Shown piece by piece: positions 23,964 to 34,732 of a stretch of DNA of 64,000 nucleotides. Source of the stretch: Sipunculus nudus (lineage: Eukaryota; Annelida; Sipuncula; Golfingiida; Sipunculidae); assembly GCA_026874595.1 (NCBI GenBank), contig CM049311.1, positions 42,597,676-42,661,675 of the forward strand. The letters run 5' to 3'. The translations under genes were made by a program, and so were the position numbers. The notes under the pieces were generated by a model that saw only the letters and a list, made by a program, of their open reading frames with translations, did no database searches and was not told the DNA's origin. The number at the start of each line of letters is the position of its first letter. Position 1 is the first letter of the stretch.

Positions 23964-25428
23964 TTTGTATCCGCCAGAACGAAGTTTTGCGGATACTATG
24001 TTTTTGACCGGGTTCCGCCGCCGCCGCGTTCGTTTCCGGAGAACTCCTCTGAGACTACTGGACAGATTTTTCCGAAACTTACACAAATTATCGGGTCACA
24101 TGTGAACTGGTGCCTAACAAAGTGACCTTGACCTCTGACCTTTCGTCTCTGCCCAGCGTCCGTTTGTGCGTCTGTTTACACACATAAACCAATATATCTC
24201 GGGAACCGTTTGACCGATCCGGAAAATTTTTTTACACAAATGTAGCCCTGGGATAGCTTTATAACATACACAACAAAAGGTGGCGCCACCTGCAACCATG
24301 TTTGCACAGTGTCCATCTGTTCATCTGCCTGGGGTTAAAATCACTCATATCTCTGCAGTGGTTTGACTAATTCACCTAAAATTTGGCATGCAGATACATC
24401 CTAGATAGCTTTCTCAATTTTATGACAGGTGGCGCCACCTACATTCACGTTAACGCTCCACACATAAACCCATATATCTCGGGAATCGTTTGACCGATCC
24501 GGAAAAAATTGTTACACAAATGTAGCCCTAGGATAGCTTTATAACATACACAACAAAAGGTGGCGCCACCTGCAACCATGTTTGCACGGTGTCCATTTGT
24601 TCATCTGCCTGGGGTTAAAATCACTCATATCTCTGCAGTGGTTTGACTAATTCACCTAAAAATCGGCATGCATATACATCCTAGATAGCTTTCTTAATTT
24701 TATGACAGGTGGCGCCACCTACATTCACGTTAACGCTCCACACATAAACCCATATATCTCGGGAACCGTTTGACCGATCCGGAAAAAAATTTTACACAAA
24801 TGTAGCCCTGGGATAGCTTTATAACATACACAACAAAAAATGGCGCCACCTGCAACCATGTTTGCACAGTGTCCATTTGTTCATCTGCCTGGGGTTAAAA
24901 TCACTCATATCTCTGCAGTGGTTTGACTAATTCACCTAAAATTCGGCATGCGTATACATCCTAGATAGCTTCCTTGATTTTATGACAGGTGGCGCCACCT
25001 ACATTCATGCTAACGCTGCAGACATCCAAGCTCATATCTCGGGAACCGTTTGACCGATCCAGAAAAAATTTTTACACAAATGTAGCCCTGGGATAGCTTT
25101 ATAACATACACAACAAAAGGTGGCGCCACCTGCAACCATATTTGCACAGCGTCCATCTGTTTGTCTGCTGTGGGATAAAATCACTCATATCTCTGCAGTG
25201 GTTTGACTTTTCCACTTGAAATTTTGCATGTGTATATATCTTGGATAGTTTCTCGTTCAAATAACAGGTGGCGCCACCTACAATCATGTTTATGTGGCAG
25301 AGATCCATTCTAATATTTTACATATGTAACTCTATATCCCCTTGCCAATCAATCCATGCCTCACCTCACCCGTCCTTCTCTGATTTTGGCGGATACACGT
25401 AGTCGCTTGTCGACTACCCGTATTCTAG
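23964..25428 (+). mobile_element. Family-B element: Helentron-like ends with tandem core
   Basis: The 5' end TTTGTATCCGCCAGAACG forms a hairpin with TTTTGCGGATA. Its CCGCCAGAA is inverted close to the 3' end as TTTTGGCGG. The 3' end has a stem TAGTCG-CTTGT-CGACTA followed by CCCGTATTCTAG and then T-rich flank. A subterminal inverted repeat, a terminal hairpin and CTAG before a T flank match non-autonomous Helitron/Helentron architecture. A reversed second copy at 34915-36257 has the same ends. The core holds four tandem 280-bp units and encodes nothing. Confidence 0.75.
24180..25310. repeat. 280-bp dimeric tandem repeat inside family B
   Basis: CTCGGGAA recurs at 24199, 24479, 24758 and 25038, a 280-bp period. 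Each unit is itself two related halves of about 140 bp. Both halves carry CATATCTC, a TTTGAC block, GATAGCTTTAT or GATAGCTTTCT, and the palindrome GGTGGCGCCACC. The halves have diverged from each other far more than the 280-bp units have, so this is a higher-order repeat. Confidence 0.88.
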
Positions 25429-25954
25429 TTTATAGGTCGTTTTTATTCCAAATATACATGTAAAATAGGTGAACGTTATGTAAATTTACTGCACATATTA
25501 TGTGATAAATGCACAGCAATTTTTAATATTTGACACGTCAGCTGTGAATGATAAAATCTACACGTTTATAAAAGAAAAGTGTGCGCAAGTCCTTAAAAAT
25601 GATGCGAATGACTAACAGACGGGTATCCTTATCTTATTAATATAATGCTTGATAATTTACATTTGCATAATATGCGATACATTTAACCAGGTCAGGGTGA
25701 CCGCAGTTTTAAGATTTAGGTACGAACTTAAAAGGAAGGACGGTCGTCCTTAAATCGAAGTACGAAACCCACAGCCTTCGTGTTGCCAAATGGGCTTTAC
25801 TTTATCCGTATTTTCTCCATATTAAGTCAATGTTTATTGGTCAGTTTTTGCTCAGATCCACTGCCAATGAATCGGGCAACCTGATTGGATGCCAGTTGAC
25901 AAGAACGCATATTGCACATATATAGCGGCTGACACGAGACGATCTTTGACGAGG
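25429..25954. other. Unassigned AT-rich DNA
   Basis: It contains a small GAAGGACGGTCGTCCTT palindrome near 25735. No gene supported. Confidence 0.4.
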
Positions 25955-28150
25955 TTCTTTGCACACAACGTTAAAATTGAGCTATTATGAGCGTATTATC
26001 ATACGGGCAACATCAACTTTATGTTAGAATGAAGAATTAATTACTATTATTACGGAATACGGATAGTTTATCAAGATTCTATCGTCGATTTTAAAGCAAT
26101 CCCTGTTATATTGTTTGTAAGTTGTGTATATTTGCGTTCTAAAATCGAAATGCGCAAGCATGCCGTGAAAACGATTAAAAATATTTAAAAATATAAATAA
26201 AGATATAACAGTCAGATATTTTGTGGAAATTATTTATTTTGTGTATTTAATAAACTTTATAATATTATAAGTATATAATGTTGATATGTTACATGTAGGC
26301 CTATGCCGGTGCATGGTGCAGTGTTTATATGCAAGACGCACGTGTGTGTTTGCAAAATGTCGGATAGATGTTCTGGTTGTTTTTTTCAATTTTAGTTATA
26401 AATGATATATTGTAATAAATACTTGTATATTTAAAAAATAAAACTGTACATATGAATTAATGTACCCACGCAGGAAATTTGTAATTAAAATACATATTTT
26501 TTCTACATCTGTTAAAAATCGAATTACATGCCATCACAATGTCCATGGTGGACATTCACAAGTTAAACTAAGGTGTTTTTAACCAAGTCATATGGATATG
26601 TTCTTTTAAATGTCTAATTTTGTTGAGTAACCATGGCATAATTTTATGTTTGTGTCTCAACGAAATTGTATGCACCAAAATTCAACAATGAAATAAATTG
26701 ATGATCATCTAATTTACGCTCCCCACCTCTCTGTCATGCGCAGACACATATAAATATATTCATATACTTTTTTTTATTTGTAATGGGTTATATTTATCCT
26801 GAAGGAACAGATGATAACAGGTATTAATCTTCACAGCTGTGGTCCGGCAGCAAACCTTGGTGTGCAATTTTTGCATGCCTCCGGCCTTCCGATGAACTCC
26901 AGTTAATACTTCAGATCTTTTAAATCATGGTCATTCATCATACATTAAATCCATTTGTGTTGTGCTTTATATATGTTCATGTTCCTGATAATAAAATAAA
27001 ACATCATTGTGAAGAGGTTCAATTGATTTTTGTTCATTATTTCAGGTGTTTATATATCACATGATTGAAAAATTAAACAAGATGTGTCATCATCTGGCTT
27101 AATTAGTTCTCGAATAAAAGAGACATATATAAATAATGATTTTTATGAATGTATTTTTATAATATTAGGTCTTCTATGAATGAACATTGCAAAAAAAAAA
27201 ACAAATGTTGCCAATTTTAATCATGTTTTGTTTCATTACACAGAAGTCTAGTAAATTACAGTATATTTTAAAATCTACATAAAAAATCGCACTAAGAAAG
27301 AATTTAAGAAAGCCCTTTTCCAGTTTTATCTGCCGTTGAGCCTTTGTGCATCACATGATGTTCTCATTTTGCTGTAAAAATTTAATTCTTAAGTAGAATT
27401 CTTCAGCGGAACTTGTATAAATACAATGAACTAATCCTTTTATTCATGCAGAATTGAACACAAAGACACGTTTTGTAAAAAAGAGCTATGTCAATTCTTG
27501 TATAGTCATACTTGCATTATTTTATAGGCGCACTTCAAAATGAAATATATCCAGATATTTATTCGTTTAATTATGACACGAATGATTTCTATATGAAATT
27601 CATATATTAATATGAGTGTCTGGGGATTTCCTTTCACTGTTATTTGAAGGAAAACATACTTTTGATAAGTTATCTATGGAGGCGTACTTCGATTTTAGCA
27701 CGCGACTATATACAACTTACCAGCAATGGAGAAACAGTGGATTGCTTTAAATCGGCAAAAAAAGCTGTACATCACCGGTAGGCCTACATATCAAAGTTAC
27801 ATATTTATGATATTATTGAATTTATTTAATACACAAAAAAAGTAATTTCCCCAAAATATACCTGGCAGCCAGATCTTAATATTTTACATAATTTTTACGA
27901 GGGGGTTCAATTTTTATCGTTTTTTAAGGCAGGATGTTATAGAGGTGTACTTGTGTGTTATAAGTACGCGACTAAATACAACTTACAAGCAAAGGGAAAC
28001 GGTGAATTGCTTTTAAATTGGCAATATATATTTTTATTAACTATCCGAATTTCGTTTTGATAGTAATCAATTCTTCATTCTAACATAAAGTTGTTGCCTG
28101 TGTGATAATACGTTGACAATGGCTCGATTTTAACGTAGTGTGAAGGCTAA
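25955..28150. mobile_element. Element with long (about 200 bp) terminal inverted repeats
   Basis: 25968-26160 reads CAACGTTAAAATTGAGC, then GTATTATCATACGGGCAAC, then CTTTATGTTAGAATGAAG. It is mirrored at 27670-28140, which includes CTTCATTCTAACATAAAG and GTTGCCTGTGTGATAATACG. The inner part (GCGTACTTCGATTTTAGCAC, CAACTTACC) is present twice on the right side, near 27675 and 27950, so the right arm carries an internal duplication. The middle is AT-rich without coding sequence. The superfamily is not determined. Confidence 0.7.
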
Positions 28151-29271
28151 GCACAAAACGGAACGAGCTGGCCCCTCCCAGCTTGCACGCCTCACGCAAA
28201 CAAATTTGACCCATTTCTTCAAACGTTCTGGCTGGCTCAAAGGAAACCTGTGTAAACTCACACCATCATGGTTTGTGTTACAGCAGCCACCTGCCACAGA
28301 AGTATTTGGCATTATTTTAACTATTTACGATCGAACGCAATACAGAAAACGGTACCCCTATTGTCATGAATTCACACATGTGGCTTTGTTATGACCGACT
28401 GCCGTTCCTGAGCTGACGTCATTCCGAATATTCATGAGGCACGGAACCGATCGTTGCCGAACGCGGGCAGGGTGAAACCAAGCATCTTAGTGCTCTTATC
28501 AGACGCGGTTTTAATTACCTTTTGACCGGTAGTAACGACTACACACAGGGCCACAAAGTTACAAAAACAATTCATTGTTGGTATGATATGATCAAATTGC
28601 AGTTTTATTTACGCTGTTCATGTCCTTTAATCACAGATGCTGGCCTGACATATAACACTTTCATAAGAACCCTCTGGGCATCTGATGAGAGAGGCTTTGT
28701 ACAAAGGGGTACAAAGAGAAGTATTTGGACTGGCTGATAAAATCAGCAGACTCAAATTTGGGGGGGGGGGGGCACGTGCCCCCCTCAGCTAGGCCACTGG
28801 TTTTTGCAAAGTTGGCGATTTGGAAGGTTACGTTGACATCTCTGCTGGGTAGATTTTTCACTATAGCTGTCAGGTACCAGCTCTCGCCCAACCATACATT
28901 CGGTTGTATCAACTGTTTAACCATCTTCTTTCAAAACTTGTTGGCAGGCGCTTTAGAGAAAAGCTAACGAGTCTAGTTCAGCCATAATTGAGGTGTTTTC
29001 TGAATGTGGAAGAGAGCTCTGAATAGAAGTTGTGTATAGTGGTTGTTAGCTGTATCAGCTGTGTTATATGTCTCTTAAAGTACTCCTTTCATAGATAAAA
29101 ATGGCGGGTCTGTGAGAGGTTGGGATGGAAAATTACAAGACCGTTAGTGGAGGGGTGTGATGCATTTTTCGGTTTGATGGTTATCCTGGAAAACCCAAGG
29201 TCAGGGACTGGCGTGACACATTTTGCAGTTTAACGTTAATTATTCAGGAAAACCAGATGTTTTTGGCAAAT
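28151..29271. other. Unassigned stretch with G13 tract
   Basis: The G13 tract at 28760-28772 is followed by CACGTGCCCCCCTCAGCTAGG, a GC-rich block that looks like a repeat end. Short open frames on both strands have no domain features. Confidence 0.35.
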
Positions 29272-29848
29272 TTAATCATCTTGTGCTAAAGGGGGCGAAA
29301 CAACTCTGTTAGGCCCTCCGATAAGTATTTCGCTGTCAAACTCTGCGTAAATAATAGCTGTAAAAGCTGTGTTGTTTGTACTACCAGGCCACTGTGTGTT
29401 AGGGTACATTCCTTCTCCCAATGAATTACCGTAATCTATACGGCCTGTTAAACTACCATTTCTGGATTCGTTTAAATATTTTTCATTTGCAGCTCCTGTG
29501 GATGTTAAACCATAAGCCATAAGATTTGTACCTTTAACAAAATCAAATAAACTTACATTTATTGGCGTGTCCCCCACCTAAAGTTTCTAAAAGTTTGAAA
29601 TATAGTCTTATTTTTACCGATTCTGTAATCCATTTCGAGTGGAATAATAGGTTCTGGAGTACCGTCTATTTTAATTTGAAAATGCCTGATGTCTTAGTTT
29701 TAAAAAAAAGTAGGGGTTTATATTTTCTCTGTTCTTGAATAGCAGCGGTTTTTACAAAGCCTACCAATGTGCGGCGTGGGAGTATAACCTTGAAAATACC
29801 TTTAATTTCTGTTTGTACTTGGTTTTGGTCTATGGTTTGAGTTCTCAT
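29272..29848 (-). pseudogene. Polinton/Maverick major capsid-like fragment (F54H12.2-like), broken
   Basis: Two minus-strand open frames of 60 and 101 codons, with a further frame between them, match in order the family annotated as F54H12.2-like, regarded as the double-jelly-roll capsid protein of Polinton/Maverick elements. The upstream part has a PRR..VGFVK strand; the downstream part has an NGSLTG.IDYG block and an IIYAEFD strand near the C-terminus, with a few residues and a stop after it. At least two frameshifts break it, so no full protein is made. Length is well below the family's usual several hundred residues. No polymerase, integrase or packaging ATPase is seen in the window. The assignment rests on motif recognition without a search. 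Confidence 0.6.
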
Positions 29849-29955
29849 TAAGACGCATCTTTCAGGGTATCGAAATTGTAAACCTGAGTTGGTTGTCTCA
29901 TGTATGCGAACTTTTTAAAGCCTTTTTTTTATTGTCTTAATTTAAAGTTTTTTTT

Positions 29956-30076
29956 TTAATTTTCTAATTTGTTTCCCCCTGAAACAATTCTATCTGTATG
30001 CCTTCCGATTAAATCAGCAGTAACAGGAAAAAATGCACTGATGAGAGCTGTGGTTAGAAATCCTGTACCACTTTTT
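29956..30076 (-). pseudogene. Possible neighbouring Polinton structural gene fragment
   Basis: On the same strand and directly upstream of the capsid-like fragment, a frame carries a GTGFLTTALISAFFP hydrophobic stretch and ends in a stop at about 29956. Polintons often have small structural genes next to the capsid gene, so position supports a relation. The frame is cut at 30076 by the head of a family-A repeat. Short and uncertain. Confidence 0.35.
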
Positions 30077-30660
30077 AAGCTGAGCTGACTGTAAGTCATC
30101 TGAGCTATAGTGATCACTCTTTGTCCTACGTCCGTCCGTCCGTCTGTCTCTCTGTTAACCAGGCACAAATCGTAACCGCTGGACCTAAGTCTTGTAACTT
30201 TACATTCTGAGAGGTCCATGAAAAATCTCCTTGGAAACCAGAAATTAGGTCTCTGTTACCCATATCCTTTCGAGCTATGGGGCTCCAAAGTACCCCCCAG
30301 AATAGTCACAAATTTCATACAATAACTTCAATATCTCAATAACTACATCACTGATGGTCATGATTTATGGCATACATATTGATCATGAGATGTTCCATCA
30401 GTTCCTGCAATGGTGTCGCCACCTGTATTTTTCGATTTTTTACGATTTTTTTCTCTTTTTTGAGACCTTTAAAAATGTTAAATTCTGTTAACAAGGCACA
30501 AATCGTTAAGACTGAACCTAGAATCTTCATTCTTGACAGACTGAGAGACGTATGAAAAGTCTCGATGGAAACTAGAAATTAAGTCTCTGTTACCCATATC
30601 CTTTGAGCTATGGGGCCCTAAATTTCATTCATGTATCATTCAGTTGTGGAACAATCAACA
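30077..30660 (-). mobile_element. Family-A element, reversed and truncated
   Basis: It begins at the tail hairpin AGCTGAGCTGACTGTAAG / TCATCTGAGCT and runs through TCCGTCCGTCCGTC. One core unit follows with GTTACCCATATCC and CTGATGGTCATGATTTATGG, plus a partial second copy of the AATCGTTAAGACTG segment. It interrupts the Polinton fragment. The CCCATGGG end is not present. Confidence 0.65.
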
Positions 30661-31757
30661 TTACACCCAAAATGTTTATTAACACTCTGATTATTTAGTC
30701 CACATCAAGATATTCAAGGATAGGTGTTAAGGGTATTCAGCCTAGCTCATCTTTCTCAGTGTAGATAAAACAATATGATGGGTGCCCCTGACTTAGTTTT
30801 CTTGAGTTTATACTGTATTGTTTACCTAATTATCTTCATCTTGAAGCCCGAGAACGGACTCATATAAAGTGCATTGTCACAAGTTTGCCACAAATACTTA
30901 CCAAAAATTGATATCAAGATGGTGATTAAATAATTTTTATAATGCACTGCAGTTTCATACAGGCAAACCCATGCAGCCGAACGTAAAGAGCCTTACGCTA
31001 CAAGTTTAGTCTAATGAACAAAAGTCACCCGAGGTGTAGTTGGATTGTAGTTGACCATTTTGATTTTGAACTTAAATTACAAGTGTAGACCTTACAGATT
31101 ATAAGAACTTTATTTAATCAAGGGCTGCTCCTTGCATTTCAGTATTCCTATCAAAACTAGACAAGCGTTTTGGCAGGTAGTATACAAAAGGCATTACTGG
31201 GGAGGGGGGTTACATGAAATTTAGATCAATCAATTTGCAAAATTATAGCTTTGCTAGACTTATTTAAGTTTTGGCAGCAGTTTTGTCCTGTTGGTCTCAT
31301 TATGTACTTGTAGTGCACAGGTCGAGGGTGGAAAACAGACCCTATGGCCTAAAACCTGTCTTAAATTATAATAAAAAAAGGCCTTATGGTCCAAAAGAAT
31401 AAAAAAAATTGCCTTTTAGTCAAAAAGAATAAAAACAATAAAAAATGGCCTTATGGCCAAAAAAAAAAGGGGGGGGGGGGTATTGCACTGTCACATAATA
31501 TTAGTTCTATTTCTTTACTAAGTTAGCGATAGATATTTTACCTGTTCTAGTTCTTTAGTTAGGTACATTTAATTTACCTTGAAAAATTACAGGGTATAAA
31601 AGATCATTGCCTGACTTTTTAGCTCATGCTAGGCCACAATAAGTTGCAGTAGGAGAAGCATGACATGAAGCGGTAACATATTTAGTTAGCAATTGCGCCC
31701 CCTGGCGGGATAATTAACTTTTTACAATGCATTCACTCTCTAACGTCTGCTTGTAGT
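30661..31757. other. Unassigned stretch with a small GGCCTTATGG minisatellite and G12 tract
   Basis: At 31340-31470 the word GCCTTATGGTCCAAAAGAAT and variants repeat about every 30 bp, ending in G12 at 31469-31480. A CTCF-like GCGCCCCCTGGCGGG lies at 31688. No gene. Confidence 0.45.
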
Positions 31758-32360
31758 ATGGGCCGACGATCGACCAGGCCACCGCCAAGGTACAGTCAGG
31801 CAGACACCCAATCACAAGCCAAAAGGATACGGAGATCGAGATCAGTAGGATCAAGCAGTAGGGCGGTGACGAGTAGTGTGAATGAGTCTCTATCAGGAGC
31901 CCAAATCGAGACGCTAGTTGACAGGTTAACTAAGAAAATTGATGGTATGGCATCATCCCTTGAGACGGTCAAGACAGACTTGAATAAGAAGATAGACAGT
32001 TTGTCCGAGGAGATCGATCACAGAATTGACCAAAAGCTGGAAAAGTTCAGCACTAATGAACTAATGAATCCTCGTCAAGTGATACCTTTTCTACTGGTGA
32101 GTCGCCAATTTTAGTATCAGATGATCAAGAACCAGTAACCTCGACAAATATATCCCTTAGCAGTAGGGTCAATCATGGACTTAAGGCAAAGATAATCGCA
32201 GGTCAGTGTGTTGACATGAGTGAATATTGCCAAAGTTAGATAAAGGCAAGAAAAAAAGGGTTTGGTTTGGAAATAGAAAATAGCAACGCAGGGCCTCCAT
32301 CTTTGAAATGGGTACCAGAGCCAGAGCGGCCCCTGACCCTTCACCACTGGACCTTAGCCT
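31758..32360 (+). pseudogene. DIRS-like retrotransposon ORF1 (gag), N-terminal part
   Basis: ATG at 31758 opens 118 codons: a basic Arg/Ser/Pro-rich start (MGRRSTRPPPRYSQ), then a predicted coiled coil (IETLVDRLTKKIDGMASSLE onward, with heptad spacing through KKIDSLSEEIDHRID). After a frame break the reading continues at low quality through an IIAGQCVDMSEY block to a TLHHW motif at about 32340. The frame is then split by a MITE at 32364. Removing that insert together with one TTA copy continues the frame as LAFTVYMAVL. DIRS-type gag proteins combine a coiled coil with a similar W-containing helix. Confidence 0.7.
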
Positions 32361-32363
32361 TTA

Positions 32364-33034
32364 GGCCCCTTTTCCATGCGCGCGGAAACGCGCGCGGAAA
32401 CGCGCGCTGAAAAATTCGCGCTGAATTGAGCTTTTCCATTTGCGCGGAAACGCGCGCGTTTTCGCAGAATTACCCCTTCGCGTGACCTGTTTTCACAAGG
32501 TATAAACCGTCCCACAGCCTTCGCGGCATCATGTCAAGCATGTGTCTGTTCAGTTTATGCATGTATACATTTAAAATTTCATTATATTTGCAGGAACGTA
32601 TAGTTTTTATTACGGTAGTGTGGTATTGACAGGAGTGCGGGGGTCGTATATAGGCTATATATGAGAAGATTATTAACTACCGCAGTCGGTAATAAGATAT
32701 TTAACACTCTCGCCGCACAGATATATTTTTATATAATATATATATAATCATGCATTAAAGTAGACAAGCAGAACAGCAGTTAAGTATGACTTGTCGCCAT
32801 GCATGATAGAGGCCTATGCTGGGGCGTACTCAATCAGACTGCATTCGCGTCCTTGACCTCCACAAGCAGACTCACCCGCGCGCGTTTCCGCGTGCATGGA
32901 AAAGGGACACATGATTTACACTGGTGCGATTTTTCCGCGCGCGGAAACGCGCGCTGAAAAATCGCGCATCGCACGATGTTCATTTCACACGCGCGCGGAA
33001 ACGCGCGCGTTTCCGCTCGCATGGAAAAGGGGCC
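32364..33034. mobile_element. PIF/Harbinger-like MITE with TTA target duplication
   Basis: The left TIR is GGCCCCTTTTCCATGCG and the right end is CGCATGGAAAAGGGGCC, flanked by TTA at 32361-32363 and 33035-33037. Near both ends CGCGCGGAAACGCGCGC-type repeats pair with each other, making strong hairpins. The centre is AT-rich with no coding region. A TTA duplication is the hallmark of PIF/Harbinger. The insertion splits the DIRS gag frame, and excision with one TTA restores it. Confidence 0.9.
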
Positions 33035-33037
33035 TTA

Positions 33038-34730
33038 CAGTTTATATGGCAGTGCTCACTGAACACAATCTTACACTTGCGCCCCTCCCTTTGAAGCCCA
33101 TTGACACTGTCAGAGACCTAGCTCGGAAAGGGGCGGCATGGTATCGTTATGATCAGGAATTTCGTCAACTAAAGGAAAATACGGCTGTAGCATGGGGGAG
33201 GGGGTAAAGCACTTGGAGCTTTACATGGAAGCTGTAACCGACAAGTTAGGCAAAACAGATTCGTCCGAGAAGGAGCAAGCTCACACAAACCAGCCCTTTC
33301 GTCTCCGCAAGGGACATCAATCTGATAAACGAGGTCCGTGTTTCCGTTTCAAAAGAGGGTCCTTCTGTGACAAGAACAGGTGTGTTTACATGCACGAGTG
33401 CGACACATGTGGGGGAAGTCACCCGTCTGCTAGATGCTTCACCAGCCGAAGAGTAACAACACCAGTGGACCCAATAGGCCTACATAGATTACTCGTAAGG
33501 TACCACTACCCTCATGAAGAAACAGCATGGTTAGTTAAGGGGTTTCAGGAAGGTTTCCCATTACATTCACTAGGCCCTAAGTCAGACAAAGTTCCAGATA
33601 ATCTGAGCTCAGCTATAGAAAACAAGGCTGTAACATCCAACAAGATTTTAGATGAGGTAAAAGCAGGTAGGTTTAAAGGACCATTTGATAGACCAACCTT
33701 CGAAAATATGGTGTGCTCTCCTTTAGGCTTAGTACCTAAGAAGGATCCAGGGAAATTTCGCCTCATTCACCATGTATCTTACCCTGAAAACAATTCAGTT
33801 AATCAAGATATACCAGAGGACTATTCAAAAGTAGAATATGCGTCAGTTCAGGATGTAGTGCACATCCTAAAACAGGTTGGGAACGGGGCATTTATGGCTA
33901 AGTCAGATATAATGTTTGCATTTAGGATAATCCCGGTGCATCTAGAGGATCACCACCTATTGGGATTCATTTGGGAAGGGAAGTATTACTACGATAGTTG
34001 TTTACCAATGGGGGCTGCGTGTTCATGCCAGCTTTTTTGAGAAGCTTAGTAAAGCCTTGGAGTAACTCGAGAAGCAACAGACTGGTTATGAGGGAGTGGT
34101 TCATGTTCTAGACGACTTCTTGTTCATAGCACAGTCCAAGGCATAGTGTTTCAGGTTATTAAAATGCCTTTTAGACTTGTGTAAAGAAAATGGAATCCCG
34201 ATTGCAAACGAGAAAACACAGGGCCCTGAACAAGTGATAACATTCCTGTGGATAGAAATTGATAGCATACATCAGGAAGCCAGGCTTCCCTTAGACAAGG
34301 TTAAGAAGTGCAGGGAAGAGGTAGTTAGTATGTTAAGAAAAATGAAAGTTAAGCTGAGAGCATTGCAGTTAGTCATAGGACTGCTGAACTTTGCCTGCTC
34401 AGTTGTACTCCCAGGAAGGGCATTCCTTAGAAGGCTGATTGACTTAACAAGAGGCTTAGTAAAACCTCATCACCACGTAAGACTTAACAAAGAGGCTAGG
34501 AAAGATCTAAAAATATGGGAGCAATTCCTTTCTAATCACAATGGCAAATCTTTCTTCATAAGCGAACTCTTAGATTCGACTTAGATCTGTTCACAGGTGC
34601 TCCACAAGGATTGGGATATGGAGCTATATTTGGCTCAGCTTGGTTCAGAGGTATTTGGCCTACTCTCGGCCAGATTTCTTCAACAATTTACTGTCTTGTC
34701 ACTTTGTAACCATAATGGACAGGAACATAG
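33038..34730 (+). pseudogene. DIRS-like retrotransposon: gag zinc finger, reverse transcriptase, start of RNase H
   Basis: The frame from 33192 has a zinc-binding stretch, C-FRFKRGSFCDKNRC then H-C-x2-C-x4-H-x4-C (33338-33447). The spacer TPVDPIGLHRLL leads into reverse transcriptase: PLGLVPKKDPGKFRLIHHVS (about 33718), FMAKSDIMFAFRIIPV (about 33890), and LPMGAACS (about 34000). A stop at 34038 and a frameshift follow. The catalytic VLDDFLF block is readable near 34107. The frame 34177-34584 carries the connection region, and DLFTGAPQGLGYGAIF (34590-34630) starts the RNase H domain. The element is then cut at 34732 by a family-A repeat. The tyrosine recombinase that defines DIRS is missing, so DIRS versus Ngaro or PAT is not settled. 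Confidence 0.82.
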
Positions 34731-34732
34731 AA

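Noticed and set aside
24180-25310. Possible CRISPR-like array
   Set aside because: Units are 280 bp, contiguous and without short unique spacers, in a eukaryotic genome. This is an ordinary tandem repeat.
28140-28394. 84-codon open frame MKAKHKTERAG
   Set aside because: It overlaps the outer end of the long-TIR element and shows no conserved motif or splice context.
32364-33034. CpG island or promoter
   Set aside because: The CG-rich blocks are the paired subterminal repeats of a MITE, and no gene start lies next to them.
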